From Gonatopus flavifemur (Eukaryota; Arthropoda; Insecta; Hymenoptera; Dryinidae): a DNA stretch of 64,000 nt. The notes under the pieces are model-generated. The model saw only the letters and a list, made by a program, of their open reading frames with translations. It was not told where the DNA came from and ran no database searches. The DNA lies in assembly GCA_018340375.1 (NCBI GenBank), contig JAFFJZ010000016.1, positions 3,169,372 through 3,233,371 of the forward strand, in the 5' to 3' direction. Position numbers and translations under genes: made by a program. Each line of letters opens with the position of its first letter. Within the stretch, counting starts at the first letter, position 1. Below are positions 42,901-52,660 of the stretch, one piece after another.

Positions 42901-45900
42901 CATTGGGATTTTTATTATTAATGAACTCCCATGCTCTCATTAAGACCGATACAATCCCTCATATGTCCAAAGGACTATTTCCAATTGAATCCTATTACTA
43001 TAGGACACCCATCTCTGACATAAGACAGTCATTTAATTCTCATTGATAGGAAGCGAACCACGGCATCGAGCGAGCGGGTGTTCCAGATCGATCTTCTAGG
43101 TTAAGCAACGACAACTGCGGTACCAGGTGGATGGGTCATCACCATGTAAATAACACATAAATGATCGTTTGAATTTATTTCAGCAATAATTTGTCACCCC
43201 TGGTTAAACAATCCGATTGAATCCAATGAACAAAAATTTTATCGGAATGAATTGAGTTTCTGCATCGGAAATTTCCTATTGATACCAATAAGATAATTTT
43301 TAATTGGATTTAATCCGTCTTTCCCCTGGTTAAAAAATCCGATTGGATCCGATAAAAAAACATTTTATCGGAATGAATTGAGTTTCTGCATCGGAAATTT
43401 CCTATTGATACCAATAAGATAATTTTTAAATGGATTTAATCGGTTCCAATAGCTTCAGGTCATGGAAATTTCCAATAAAAACCATTTGCCTCATGAAATG
43501 GAGAAATTTTCGAACTCTCAATCAGATATCTCTCATACAAACCGATTGATCACTGAAAGTCACATTAATTCCAATAAAACAAATATTTTTCTATCGGTAA
43601 ATCCTCGGTTCAATCCTATATATGACACGTTCCAATTAATTCCTATTCATCTTGAATCGGTAGTTGAGCCTCTCCGATTGACCCTATTCATTCCGATTAA
43701 TTTTGAATCGGTTTCTATCGGTTTCTATTGGACCTTTTAACCAGGGATACGTCATGATTGAATAAATGACATATGTGTTTGTTCAATTGATATAAAATGC
43801 GCGTATATAATGTATATAAACCGTTCGTTGGTTGGGTTAACAACCAATAAAATTCAATAAGAAATTCCCGATGCAGCAATCAATTCATTCCGATAAGTTT
43901 TTTTTATCGAATTTAATCGGATTTTTTCACCAGGGAAAATGCCGATTAAATCCAGTTAAAAATTATTTTATTGGTATCAATGGGGAATTTCCGATGTGGA
44001 AACTCAATCCATTCCGATAAAATGTTTTTTTATCGGATTCAATCGGATTGTTTAACCAGGGTTGGGTCGGATTGGATACTCGACTTTTTCGGGTACCCGT
44101 GAACCTCTAATGCTTCCCTCTCATTATTAAATTATAATCAATTATAATTGTATTTTAATTGAAGTATATTATAACCAATGGGATAACAGATTTAATTTTC
44201 ACAGCAACAGAATGAATCAGTACATGAATGTGTTGATGATTTCAATTACTCAGGAGATTCAGTAGAATTAAAAAGGATTCGAATGGAGTTGAGAACACAA
44301 CAAATTCGCTGCAATAAATTGCAGGAAGAAAAAGAGAGGTTAGAAAACATAATTGAAGATCTATCTTTAACTGTGAAAAATCTGTCCGAAGATATAAAAC
44401 CGAAACTTGATGAATGTCGAGGTAAATTATATTTGTATTACTGGAATTACTTTTTCTATGCATTCTGTTGTAAGGCCTCTCTCCCATGCAACCGAATTTT
44501 CTTGAACGGAACGATCATAATTGATGGACTCCCAGTCTTATTCGGATACAACCATAACAATACTAGGAATCCATCAATTGTGAATGTTCCGTTCCGAACA
44601 ATCCGACTGCATGGAAGAAGCCTAAAACGGTAAGCAATGGGATCGAAATTGAATATTCTGGGAGGATGAAATCTTTTCCACAATAATAATTCAATTTTCA
44701 TTTTCTAAAAGCATTAAGAAAACCAACAAAAGGTGAATGTCCGCTCAGTACTACGAGAAGTGTTGTAGATGAAAAAATAGAAATCGAAATCCCTCCTGAT
44801 AAGTAAACCAAGATATTTTGTGAATCTATTTGTTCTCTATTTTGTAATATGATTTTGGGTTTTTCTGCCTTATCTTATATATACTCTGTCAATTAGATTT
44901 ATGTAGGTAATGGCCAAATGATATCTAAAAAAGACGTGGCCAACGTAGAAAAACATGTAGGCTTGAGAAAGCGAGTTGGAAAATTAGCAGACTTTTTTTG
45001 GCCAAATGAGGTTCATAAGTGGAGCATGACAGGAAAAGATGGTCACGGCACTGTGATGAATACTATCACTGCGAGTCATATTGATGCAATGATCGGTGAG
45101 GATTCCATATATTCTGAAATTGTTAACTACTCTGCCGTCCCAAGCCAAAAAAGGCCGTATGTCAATATTTCGAAGTTCCGAGATATCAAGGACTTTATTC
45201 AACCTTCTGCATGTTAAATGCTACAAACGCCTTCGTATTCTCTTGGGATACCTTCGGTCAATTCAATCCGTGAAGTCCCACTTTTTACGAATTTAGGAAT
45301 TATGAAAACTCAATCAATGATGTATGATGATCCAATGGAATTAGCCATTCAGAATCTAGAATTTCTGAACTCACCGAAAGTACGACCTTACGGATTAAAT
45401 TGACCGCCTGTACATGCAAAGTTCACAAGCATGAAGCGGAAAACAGAGAAGACTTTCTGGATAGTTTTGATGTTTTTTAGTTTACAATTGATCACTCTAT
45501 ATAAAATATCCAACTGAACACAACCAAAAGTCCTTGTCTGGTTTTGAACGGTTTTTGTCCCTTTGAAGATATACCAGCGTACCGACTGAGTAAACATTTC
45601 TTCGATAAGAATTCTCCGAACTAAATGCCTTGTAAAAATGATCCACATATAAACCATATATGGCCATATATGGACAGAGATCTCATATATGACCACATTC
45701 AATCCAAATTTAACCCATATTTAATACATATACGGCGCATATACGGTACGTATACGGCCCGTATATGTCAACCTTCATACATATACCGGCGTATATGCAA
45801 CGCATATGCGTCGTATATACATTGAATATGGGTTGAATTTTGATTCCATATGGTCATATATGAAACCTGTATCCATATATGGCCATATATGGTTTATATA

Positions 45901-48175
45901 TGGATCATCTTTACAAGGGATTCATGAAAAGGTGTTGAACTTCCAGGAAATATTCTTCAGTGATCTATCTATTGCGGTGCAGAGCCCAAATTTTGAATTT
46001 CAAGAGTAATATTTCTTTTCCCCAACTGTGAAAAAGTTTTTTTCCCAAATTTGAAATTCAGACTCTGTACTGCAATAGATAAAGTACTGAAGAATATTCC
46101 CTGAAAATTTCAGACCTTTTCATGAATCCTGTTCAGAGAATTCTCACCGAGAAAATGTTTATTCAGTCGGTACGCTGGTATCCCCTTAAAACCGGGGGAC
46201 AACTGCCCAACTTTCTATTCGGTTCTGTCCGAAATTTCTCAACTGAAAGCTGCATTTGAAACCTGACACAAGATTTCTTATTAATTTTCGATTGGCTACC
46301 ACACTCTAGGTATTGCCAATAAAATCATTGCAAAAAATTGCTTTCAGCTTTTGATGGAATTTCCCGATTTAAAAATTCCACACAGTAAAAAAATTTTTCG
46401 TCATTGTGTAAAGTGTTAAAATTTGTGTGTCGAATATTTAACATTCCAGAGTGTTGATTCAACTCAATCGTGTCGTGTCGTGCCATGTCGTGAATCGTTC
46501 GTTTGTTTTGACACAACGATTGTGTTGAATCAACACTCCAAAATGTTGAATATTTTACACACAAATTTTCCCACTTTGCACAATGACGAAAAATTTTTTG
46601 GTGTGAAGACAGAAACAAGTAGAAAGTTGGTTATTTCTTCAGAGGTTTTTACGGGACAAAAAACGTTCAAAGCCGGAGGAAAATTTTCGGTCGGACATTT
46701 CCAATAGGGATAGTCACCCGGCAAAAAATATTCCGTTGGAAGAAATTGAGAATCGCACGTATGAGTACGATTTTTGTATACATATTTGACGATTGAGAAC
46801 TATCAATGTGAATACCTCTCATTTCTAATGTTTTTCAACTCCTTTTCGAAGATCCAAATTTTCATTTTTGAATTATTTTCCATCATCAATTCCTCCGAAA
46901 TCCTTGCAAACCATTGAAATCTCTGCATTTTAATTCTTGTCAATTCCTCACCTCTTTCACGACTAAATTAGAATTTTATTCCTTAATTCAATATTTTATC
47001 ACTTAATTTCTACGTGATTGATTAAAGAAGTTTTATAATATGGAATTTAAATTACTGAATTTCTTGATTCGTCCGAATGAAAGAGCCCTTAAAGTGAATT
47101 TTTAGTTGCAATAGCTTGTTTTAGAAATTAATTTGTAATTTTATTCCTCCAGAGGAATTCAGAAATCGTATTCGTTCTCATTGGAATTTCCAATTCCTGT
47201 TGATGGATGATTTTTTGCAGTATACGCAACATCTGATGTCAGACGATTGAGCATATACCTTTATCGTGAACCAGATCAAAGCTGTTGTCATAATATGTAT
47301 ACTTTCTGAATATATATGTTCATATATTTTCATTTACAGGTCTGTTGAATATTATGCACTGGAAGGAAGATGATTTAGAAATCAATGAAAGGAATGTGAA
47401 AAGGGCTCTCAGCAGATATACTTCTGCGAGTCGTGGTGAAACTGAATCAAAGCAATCAGACAAAAAAATTACCAGCAATGAATTAATAAGTTGTGTTGCG
47501 GTTGAAAAAGAGAAAGCTGCACAAATAAATGCTAAATCAAGTGAGGAACAGGAAAGCTGCTCGGCAATCAAGATATCCCATAAAGAAAAGGATGGACAGC
47601 ACAAACAGGAAACCATTAGTGAGGATAAAACATACAAAAAACGACATGAAAACCTCAAATCCATCGAAACATCGAATCATGCAGATAAACCCGAAACTGA
47701 CAGCGAAAAAAAGAACGAAAATTCAGGAAGCATGAATTCAAGTAGGAGGTTCACTGAAGAGCAGTACGGGAAGTTCAGAAATCCTGATCCATCAAGTTAC
47801 TTTGATAAGCACATGATAATTGAAGATGAACAAAACGAACATGAGAATAATGATGGGAGCCACAATGACAGTGGAGCACAACAGAATACAAAAGAAGTTG
47901 TCGATGGAGAAAGACGAAATCGAAGAAAAAATTTCGAAAACTTTGAATGTGTTAATGAGGATGAGCATACAGAATTCGATGATGAGTATACAAAAACAAG
48001 AGTCCGACAGACAAAATATCATACCAGTTCCAGCGAATCCAATGCAAGTCTACGAGATGAAGGAGAGTTTGTACACAAAAGACATGGAGAAATACTCGAA
48101 GACACCGAAAAACAGAGTCATATTGCTTCAATAAGTTATGCCATTATGCTTCAAATAAGTTCAATAATCGTATAA
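36730..48175 (+). CDS. Gene B: BEN-like domain protein, paralogue of gene A, possibly decaying
   Basis: Exons read by eye: 36730 to about 36915, 39195-39349, 40012-40245, 44205-44421, 44712-44802, 44897-45095, 47340-48175. Order of parts: N-terminal module, basic and polar linkers, coiled coil, BEN-like domain, and a long hydrophilic tail. Phases match gene A at the coiled-coil exon (0 to 1) and at entry to the last exon (phase 1). Problems: exon 1 lacks a GT where gene A has its donor (the sequence reads ACG|GAATGG); the 44712 exon ends AAG|TAAACC, as if one G of the donor were lost; and an exon between 45095 and 47340 (phase 1 to 1) was not found. Introns are filled with MITEs, including the whole second CCCTGGT composite. 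It may be functional with other splice sites, or a pseudogene. Confidence 0.5.
37982..38186. mobile_element. CAGCAC-group MITE at the centre of the block
   Basis: CCCACACAGCACCAGCATG at the left and ACGGTGCTGTGGGG at the right; the inside has TTCCCGTTATGTCAGTTC inverted as GAACTGACATAACGGGGA-like sequence, and GAATTCATAAAG repeats. Confidence 0.65.
38247..38455. mobile_element. MITE with CACAGTGAAAAATTTTGTG ends
   Basis: CACAGTGAAAAATTTTGTG at the left and the inverse of CACAGGGAAAAATTTTGTG at the right; the inside repeats CAACACAAAAATGTTGA and pairs GGAGGTCCACT with AGTGGACCTCC. It resembles 46379-46605. Confidence 0.75.
39195..39349 (+). CDS. Gene B exon 2
   Basis: Acceptor TTCACTTTATAG, 155 bp, open only when entered in phase 1. 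It encodes SEYAIHQLKNPETNSRCRNF followed by a basic proline-containing stretch (KLPPRKSIGP) and an acidic end. Donor GAG|GTCTTC, phase 0 exit. This is the type of exon missing from the gene A model (phase 1 to 0). Confidence 0.55.
39411..39956. mobile_element. MITE with CCCAGTGAACAC ends
   Basis: CCCAGTGAACACAATTACG at the left and GGTGTTCACTGGGG at the right. The body repeats TTACGTAAC, TACATAAC and TTATGTAAC, so it is filled with short palindromes. It lies in gene B intron 2. Confidence 0.75.
40012..40245 (+). CDS. Gene B exon 3
   Basis: Acceptor GATTTGTTTTAG, 234 bp, phase 0 to 0. It starts NKKTNAKKDRIREQNKEILK and is basic, then serine-rich, then acidic (MDYEEEYKQSDSDIEHARHT). Donor AAG|GTGAGA. 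Likely a disordered linker. Confidence 0.6.
40288..40396. mobile_element. CAGCAC-group hairpin MITE in gene B intron 3
   Basis: CCCGCATAACACATCAG at the left, the inverse of CCACACAGGACAGCAG at the right, with AAAGAGTTCATAA / AAGAACTCTTT in the arms. Confidence 0.6.
41302..41562. mobile_element. 261-bp CACTGAAAAAAA MITE, nested in copy 2
   Basis: Inverted counterpart of 14741-15001, at the equivalent position. The right end is intact (TTTTTTTTCAGTG); the left end has drifted to AACTGAAAAAAAG. Confidence 0.75.
43198..43746. mobile_element. Deletion derivative of the CCCTGGT family inserted into copy 2
   Basis: The left ~240 bp match the left end of the composite (CCCTGGTTAAACAATCCGAT, with a second internal CCCTGGTTAAAAAATCC at 43324). 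The right ~300 bp match its right end (to AACCAGGG). The middle is absent. It interrupts a segment that is continuous in copy 1 (TTGTCA|TACG, inverse near 12845), so it is a genuine insertion. No target duplication longer than about 1-2 bp is visible. Confidence 0.7.
44205..44421 (+). CDS. Gene B exon: coiled coil
   Basis: Acceptor TTTTCACAG, 217 bp, phase 0 to 1. It begins QQNESVHECVDDFNYSGDSV and continues into a Lys/Glu/Leu-rich coiled coil (CNKLQEEKERLENIIEDLSL). Donor CGAG|GTAAAT, identical in phase and flanking codons to the gene A coiled-coil exon. Confidence 0.6.
44712..44802 (+). CDS. Gene B exon: linker with a doubtful donor
   Basis: Acceptor TTTTCTAAAAG, phase 1 entry, encoding LRKPTKGECPLSTTRSVVDE and ending IEIPPDK. 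The only GT near the expected end lies one base early for the phase of the next exon. A single G lost from an ancestral AAG|GTAAACC would explain it. Counterpart of 21625-21558 in gene A. Confidence 0.4.
44897..45095 (+). CDS. Gene B exon: BEN-like domain
   Basis: Entered at CAATTAG|ATTTATG in phase 0 it starts IYVGNGQMISKKDVANVEKH, which lines up with IHIGEDVWLPLDTYALVK of gene A. It contains LADFFWPNEVHKWSMTG (compare LFGEHVLANSSITG) and TASHIDAMI (compare LDPTKVLAI). The donor ATCG|GTGAGG at 45095 gives phase 1. Without splicing, the frame would run on to a TAA at 45217. BEN identity is inferred from gene A and from the pattern. Confidence 0.5.
45096..45573. other. Gene B intron start, unassigned
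   Basis: Several open frames overlap here on both strands, including a plus frame encoding MKTQSMMYDDPMELAIQNLE near 45301, but none has a recognisable domain or a splice site in the required phase. Confidence 0.35.
45574..46178. mobile_element. Foldback element with CCAGCGTACCGACTGA ends and TA target
   Basis: CCAGCGTACCGACTGAGTAA at the left and its inverse at the right, with TA outside each. The inner arms pair GATTCATGAAAAGGT (45919) with ACCTTTTCATGAATCC. A second MITE sits at 45628-45919. Confidence 0.7.
45628..45919. mobile_element. MITE of CCATATATGG repeats, ends CCCTTGTAAAGATGATCC
   Basis: CCTTGTAAAAATGATCCACA at the left and the inverse of CCCTTGTAAAGATGATCC at the right. The body is almost entirely iterated CATATATGGCCATATATGG and CGTATACGG palindromes. 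Confidence 0.75.
46379..46605. mobile_element. MITE with CACACAGTAAAAAAATTTTT ends
   Basis: CACAGTAAAAAAATTTTTCG and TCATTGTGTAAAG at the left are inverted at the right (CTTTGCACAATGACGAAAAA...GTGTG). The inside pairs GTGTTGATTCAACTC with TTGAATCAACAC and ATTTAACATT with AATGTTGAAT. Confidence 0.7.
46606..47339. other. Gene B intron, nothing recognised
   Basis: AT-rich; no exon in the required phase (1 to 1) was found. Confidence 0.3.
47340..48175 (+). CDS. Gene B last exon: long hydrophilic tail
   Basis: Acceptor TTTTCATTTACAG (to 47339), phase 1 entry, a 277-codon open frame, the longest uninterrupted host frame in the window. It encodes LNIMHWKEDDLEINERNVKR and then a highly charged, low-complexity region rich in E, K, D, N, S and H, with no cysteine pairs or membrane segment. 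It ends QISSIIV-TAA. AATAAA overlaps the stop (48173-48178). It is likely disordered. Its length without a stop argues against long-term neutral decay, in tension with the doubtful donors upstream. Confidence 0.6.
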
Positions 48176-48320
48176 TAAAAATATATTCAATACTTACTAA
48201 GACAAATGTGAATCGAGGGAACCCAAGCATCAGGGAGAGTGAGTTGAATTTTGTGATAACTTATACATCACGTGAATAATGCGAATTTGAGTGAAATGAA
48301 TGAATAAAGTGCATACTTAG

Positions 48321-50214
48321 TAGGGTGTCCGGTATTTACCAAGTTGATTTTTTTTCTTGCAGTGCCCCCTAAATTTTTAGTTTATGACCTACAAAAAACT
48401 TTTAGACCAAGACAATTCCTGAATATTCATATTGAACTTTGCCGCGCAGGGCCGATACATTTCTCGTTTAAATATAGAATTTTGCCACTCTTTATATTCA
48501 ATCTTTTTCCTCCCGAGCTAGCGAATATATATCAATCAGCGATATATATTTTCGAAGGAAATTGAACGCTGTAAAAAAAAGCTCTGTCATTTTTCGATAA
48601 CTCAATTATTTCAAAGGTTATTTAAAGTTCCCAACCAACATTCAGAAATCTTTGATATGTCTTGCTAAGACTTCTTTAACTTATCGCATAGAATCCGAAG
48701 AGATGTCTCATCGTGTTCCGTAAGTCATCTTTCCGGATTCTATACGGTATTTTAAACAAGTCTTAGCAAGACATCTCAAAGATTTCTGTATGTTGGTTGG
48801 GTTGAAGTTGGACTTGTAGTGATTCTCCATTTTTTTCTACTTTGACAGCAGGATTATTATTATTGATATAAAAGTGAACTGTTTTTTTCGGGAAATATCT
48901 AATCACAACTATGATATTATAGAAAAAAATTGTATTATAGAAAAAATTATTGAAAAAATTTCTCATCATCGAAAAAAATGTAGGAGATAAAATGAAGTTT
49001 TTGGAATATTGATGGATTCATTCCATTAAACATCCTTTGGTAGCATTTGGAATTTTTTTTCATCTCCCACATTTTTCTCGATGAATTACAGAATCTTGAA
49101 TTTGAAGGGTTTTTCTGGCGAAGATTTCCATGAAGAACTTCTTTCTCCAACACTTTCTTTCCATAGAAAGAACAGAGATATAATTTTGGGAATTTATGCG
49201 TATTCGATATATTTATTTAAAAACAAAAAAAAAACAAAACAGAAAATGACAGCGGGCGTGATTTTGAGTGACTAAATGATCTGAGGAAAATTGTAAATTA
49301 TTTCTAGTGGAAGTGGCTATCGCAAGGACTAGAATATCTTTTCATCAACAAATGACAAACTGGCGGCCGTTTTTCGAAAAACCCGATTTTTGAAAGCTGA
49401 AAATCGAATGAGAATCGGAAAATTCTTGACCCATCAAAACGATTCTACTTCATGTGATAGCCACTTCAACGAGGAATAATTTGACTTTTTTCCAGATCAT
49501 TCAGTCGCCTAAAATCATGCACCCCGTCGTTTTTTAATTTTTTTTCAAATCAGTTTGTCAAAATAAAAATGTTTTTTTTTATCTGGAAAGAAATTTCTTT
49601 GTAATATTTGATTTTCAATGAACAAACCTACAAATTTTTGAAACGATATCTCTATTCTTCTCATGAAAAAAATGTCTGAAAACAAATTTCTTGGGACAAT
49701 CTTAACCAGAAAGACTCCTTAACTCTAACCGTAAGTCACATTATTTCCCAATTATGGTAATTTTTCCAGTAACTTTTTCTGCAATACAGTTAAGATGAGA
49801 TATTTTCCGAAATAAATAATTTACTTCCATATAAATAATAATGATGTTGCTATCAAAGTAAAGAAAAAAAACTGAAGACTCATTAATTGTTCAACTTTGA
49901 CCTTGAATAACTTTGAAAAAAATGAATTCATCGAAAAATTATAACAGAGCTTCCTTTAGAGCGTTGAATTTCCTACTCAAATAATACCCCTCTCATTGCT
50001 ATAGGTATATTCATTAGCTCAGGAGAGAAGGAATGCAGTTCAAAGAGTAGCAAAATCTCATATTATTCAAATGGGACATGTATCGTCTTTGTGGCAAGAT
50101 TTAATATTTATATCAGGGGCTTATTTCAGGCTGATATTTCTCCTTATTTCATAAACTAGGAATTTAGGATGCGCTATAAGAGAAGAACCAACTTGGTAAA
50201 TAACGGACACCCTA
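48321..50214. mobile_element. 1.9-kb non-autonomous element, TAGGGTGTCCG ends, TA target
   Basis: TAGGGTGTCCGGTATTTACC then AAGTTGATT at the left; the inverse of TAGGGTGTCCGTTATTTACC then AAGTTGGTT at the right. That gives about 30 bp of terminal repeat with a TA on each side, as in Tc1/mariner-like elements. No transposase: the internal frames have no domain. It carries the hairpin at 48630-48801 and lies immediately downstream of gene B. Confidence 0.8.
48630..48801. mobile_element. Hairpin MITE with CCCAACCAACAT ends
   Basis: CCCAACCAACATTCAGAAAT at the left; its near-perfect inverse at the right; the arms continue CTTTGA and GTCTTGCTAAGACTT. Related to 3221-3351. Confidence 0.75.
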
Positions 50215-50639
50215 ATACTTAGCTCAATCAGAACACAAAAATTTCGAGCAAATGAGTTTTCAATGTCGATGTTCATGCCGGTTCATCGTCAAATCCAAAT
50301 CGTTATTGAATACCTCTTTTATTTCGGTAAGGTTGCACATCGCCAGAAATTTGAGGCATTCCAATGAGTATGTAGACGCTGGAAAGAGAGATTTGAGAAA
50401 TCATTGCCGTTCAGAGGTTGCAATTGACCGGATTTCCTGGGACAAATACCGATCAAATCCCGACAATTCTTTTCGTCTAATAATAATTTTCTGAAGAACT
50501 CTTGACAAGTCTGATTCAGAGTTCTGAAGACTTCCAAAGACTTCTTCGGAGAATTATTCAGAATTATTCCACAAGGGTGCATTCTGAGATCATTGCCTTG
50601 GACTTGCCAACACGTGAGGAATTATGCCTGGGCGGAATT
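50215..50639. other. Spacer
   Basis: No gene recognised; TCTTGACAAGTCTGATTCAG and AGACTTC repeats occur at 50500-50545. Confidence 0.3.
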
Positions 50640-52660
50640 TGACAACAGGTAGACACATATATGTATCACGTGGATGTCATGAAATATCCCACAGGCGTGC
50701 ATTTTATACTGCTAGATATTAACGGGCACGTTCCGACATTTTTTGATACGGATTTAGACACCATGCCCAGACAGCACAGAAAGTTCTCCGTACGATTCGT
50801 GGACGTTTTCTTGGTGTCGCGTGTTTTTGTTGCTTCTGAACACGTTTTGAGCATGTCCTTTTCATCCACTACGGGACGTCTTCGCTATGTCTACCAAACG
50901 GGCTTTCATAAAAACTAACATTCACAAACACAAAGTCGCACGGAGGACATGAATGGAACTAAACGGGACATTCGCATGTACCTGAGACATAGATGCGACA
51001 TTTTTAGACCATTCCGGGAACATTATTCACACGTTCTCTGTGAAACCATGCCCGGTCGCTGAACGTTCGACTAACCTCCTGGTGGTGTATGGGTGGGAAT
51101 GTTGGGACACCTTATAGATATGAGTATTTGGGCCTGCAAGGCATTGGACAATAGGTGGGTACGTACACTTAAGATGTGGATGTCAAGAGACATCCTTCAA
51201 ACATGCATGTTGCACTCCCAGACATTATGGAACAACTTCTGATACAGATTCAGACACCCCGCCCATGTGAGGACACCGTGTACACATGAGCAATCATGCC
51301 TGGGCGGGATTGGGTACTGGATGGACGCGTATACTTGGGATATGGACGTCATCGGAAATCTTTCGGACATTATCGGACACATGTCAGACACATTTCTATG
51401 AGGAATCACACACCCCACACTGTAAAAAATATTCGGGATTTTCCCATACCTATGTAGAGGAAATTTCCTATACTTGTACGGGAAAAGCGAATTCCCGTAC
51501 ACGTATAGGAATTTTCACATAAAAATATATTAAAATTGCTGTTTTTATGGGATTTTTACTGTCAATTTATAGGATTTTTCCCAAAATTTACGGGAAATTT
51601 CCTATCCATGTATGTGTTAATTACTTCACATACATGTATGTGAAATTTCCTATAAAAATTTTTTACAGTGCAGACATGCCGGGATACCTCATAAACATGA
51701 GCCCCCATGCCTGGACAGGATTAAAAAATAGATGGACACGTATACTTGAGATGTGGACGTCATGAGACATCCTCCGGACATGCATTCTGTACTATCAGAC
51801 ATTATTGGGCACCTTCATATACGAATTCAGACACCCTGGACACGCCAGGACACCTTATAGACATGGGCAGCCATGCCTGGACGGGATTGGACAATAGGCG
51901 GACACGTATACTTGAGATGTGGACGTCATCAGACATTTTCTGGACATTCATTTTGTACACCCAGACATTATCGGACACATGTCAGACACATTTCCATGCG
52001 GATTCATACACCCCAGACATGTCAGGACACTTCATAGACGTGAGCGCCTATGCCTGGACAGGATTGAACAATGGATGGACACGTATACTTGAGATGTGGA
52101 CGTCATGAGACATCCTCCGGACATGCATTCTGTACTATCAGACATTATTGGACACCTTCCGATACGAATTCAGACACCCTGGACATTCCAAGACACCTTG
52201 TAGACATAGGCAGCCGTGCCTGGACGAGATTAGACAATACGTGGACACGTATACTTGAGATGTGGAAGTCATCAGACATCTTTCGGACATTCATTTTGTA
52301 CACCCAGACATTATCGAACACATGTCAGACACATTGCCATGCGGATTCATACACCCCAGACATGCCGGGACACCTCTCAGACATGAGCCTCTATGCCTGG
52401 ACGTGATGGGACATTCAGTGAGCACATATGCTTCACTGTCAGACATCAAAAGACAGCGTTCAGACGCGAGTTCTCAAGTCTCAGACACTATCAGGCACAT
52501 TTCGGACACTGAACGTTTGAAATACCAGACATCCTCGGACGGTGGTTTGACAAATTCCGTCTCATGGACTTTCGAATTTGTCTGTAAGGTAGAAATCGTG
52601 GACAAAAGTCATGACCATATCTTATCCCAAACATGTCCGAACGGACATTTTCTCGGTGTA
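50640..52660. repeat. Satellite-like array of ~170-bp units with GACATG motifs
   Basis: Units contain CCATGCCTGGACGGGATTGG, GGACACGTATACTTGAGATG and GGACGTCATCAGACATC. The TATACTTGAG landmark falls near 51164, 51330, 51741, 51907, 52084 and 52250: intervals alternate 166 and 177 bp, a two-unit period of 343 bp in the right half. A MITE at 51418-51670 interrupts the array. The left part (50760-51095) begins with CCCAGACAGCACAG and ends near GGTGGTGTATGGGTGGG, resembling CAGCAC-group ends. Long open frames across the array (51746-52108, 52071-52406) reflect the repeat period. Confidence 0.75.
51418..51670. mobile_element. MITE with CACTGTAAAAAAT ends inside the satellite-like array
   Basis: CACTGTAAAAAATATTC at the left and ATTTTTTACAGTG at the right; the body repeats ATAGGAxxTTTCCC / GGGAAATTTCCTAT. 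Confidence 0.8.

Larger units (their letters stand above)
40611..44061. mobile_element. CCCTGGT composite element, copy 2 (reverse orientation)
   Basis: Reverse-complement counterpart of 12534-15692. It contains the same inner element (about 41664-43937), the same 63-bp array, the same 261-bp MITE (41302-41562) and the same CTCGCTCGATGCCGTGGTTC segment (inverted near 43055). The left terminus (TCCTGGTGAAAGGGTCC) has one changed base; the right end is AACCAGGG at 44061. It carries an extra 549-bp insertion (43198-43746). Flanking sequences differ from those of copy 1. It lies in gene B intron 3. Confidence 0.7.

Noticed and set aside
44456..44701. Minus-strand 81-codon frame opposite the gene B intron
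   Set aside because: Lies in a small palindrome (CTCCCATGCAACCGAATTTT ... CGACTGCATGGAAG) between two gene B exons and shows no domain.
51746..52406. Long plus-strand open frames with repeated HAWTGLDN / TRILEMWTS peptides
   Set aside because: They follow the satellite period exactly and exist because the unit length keeps the frame open; no domain.
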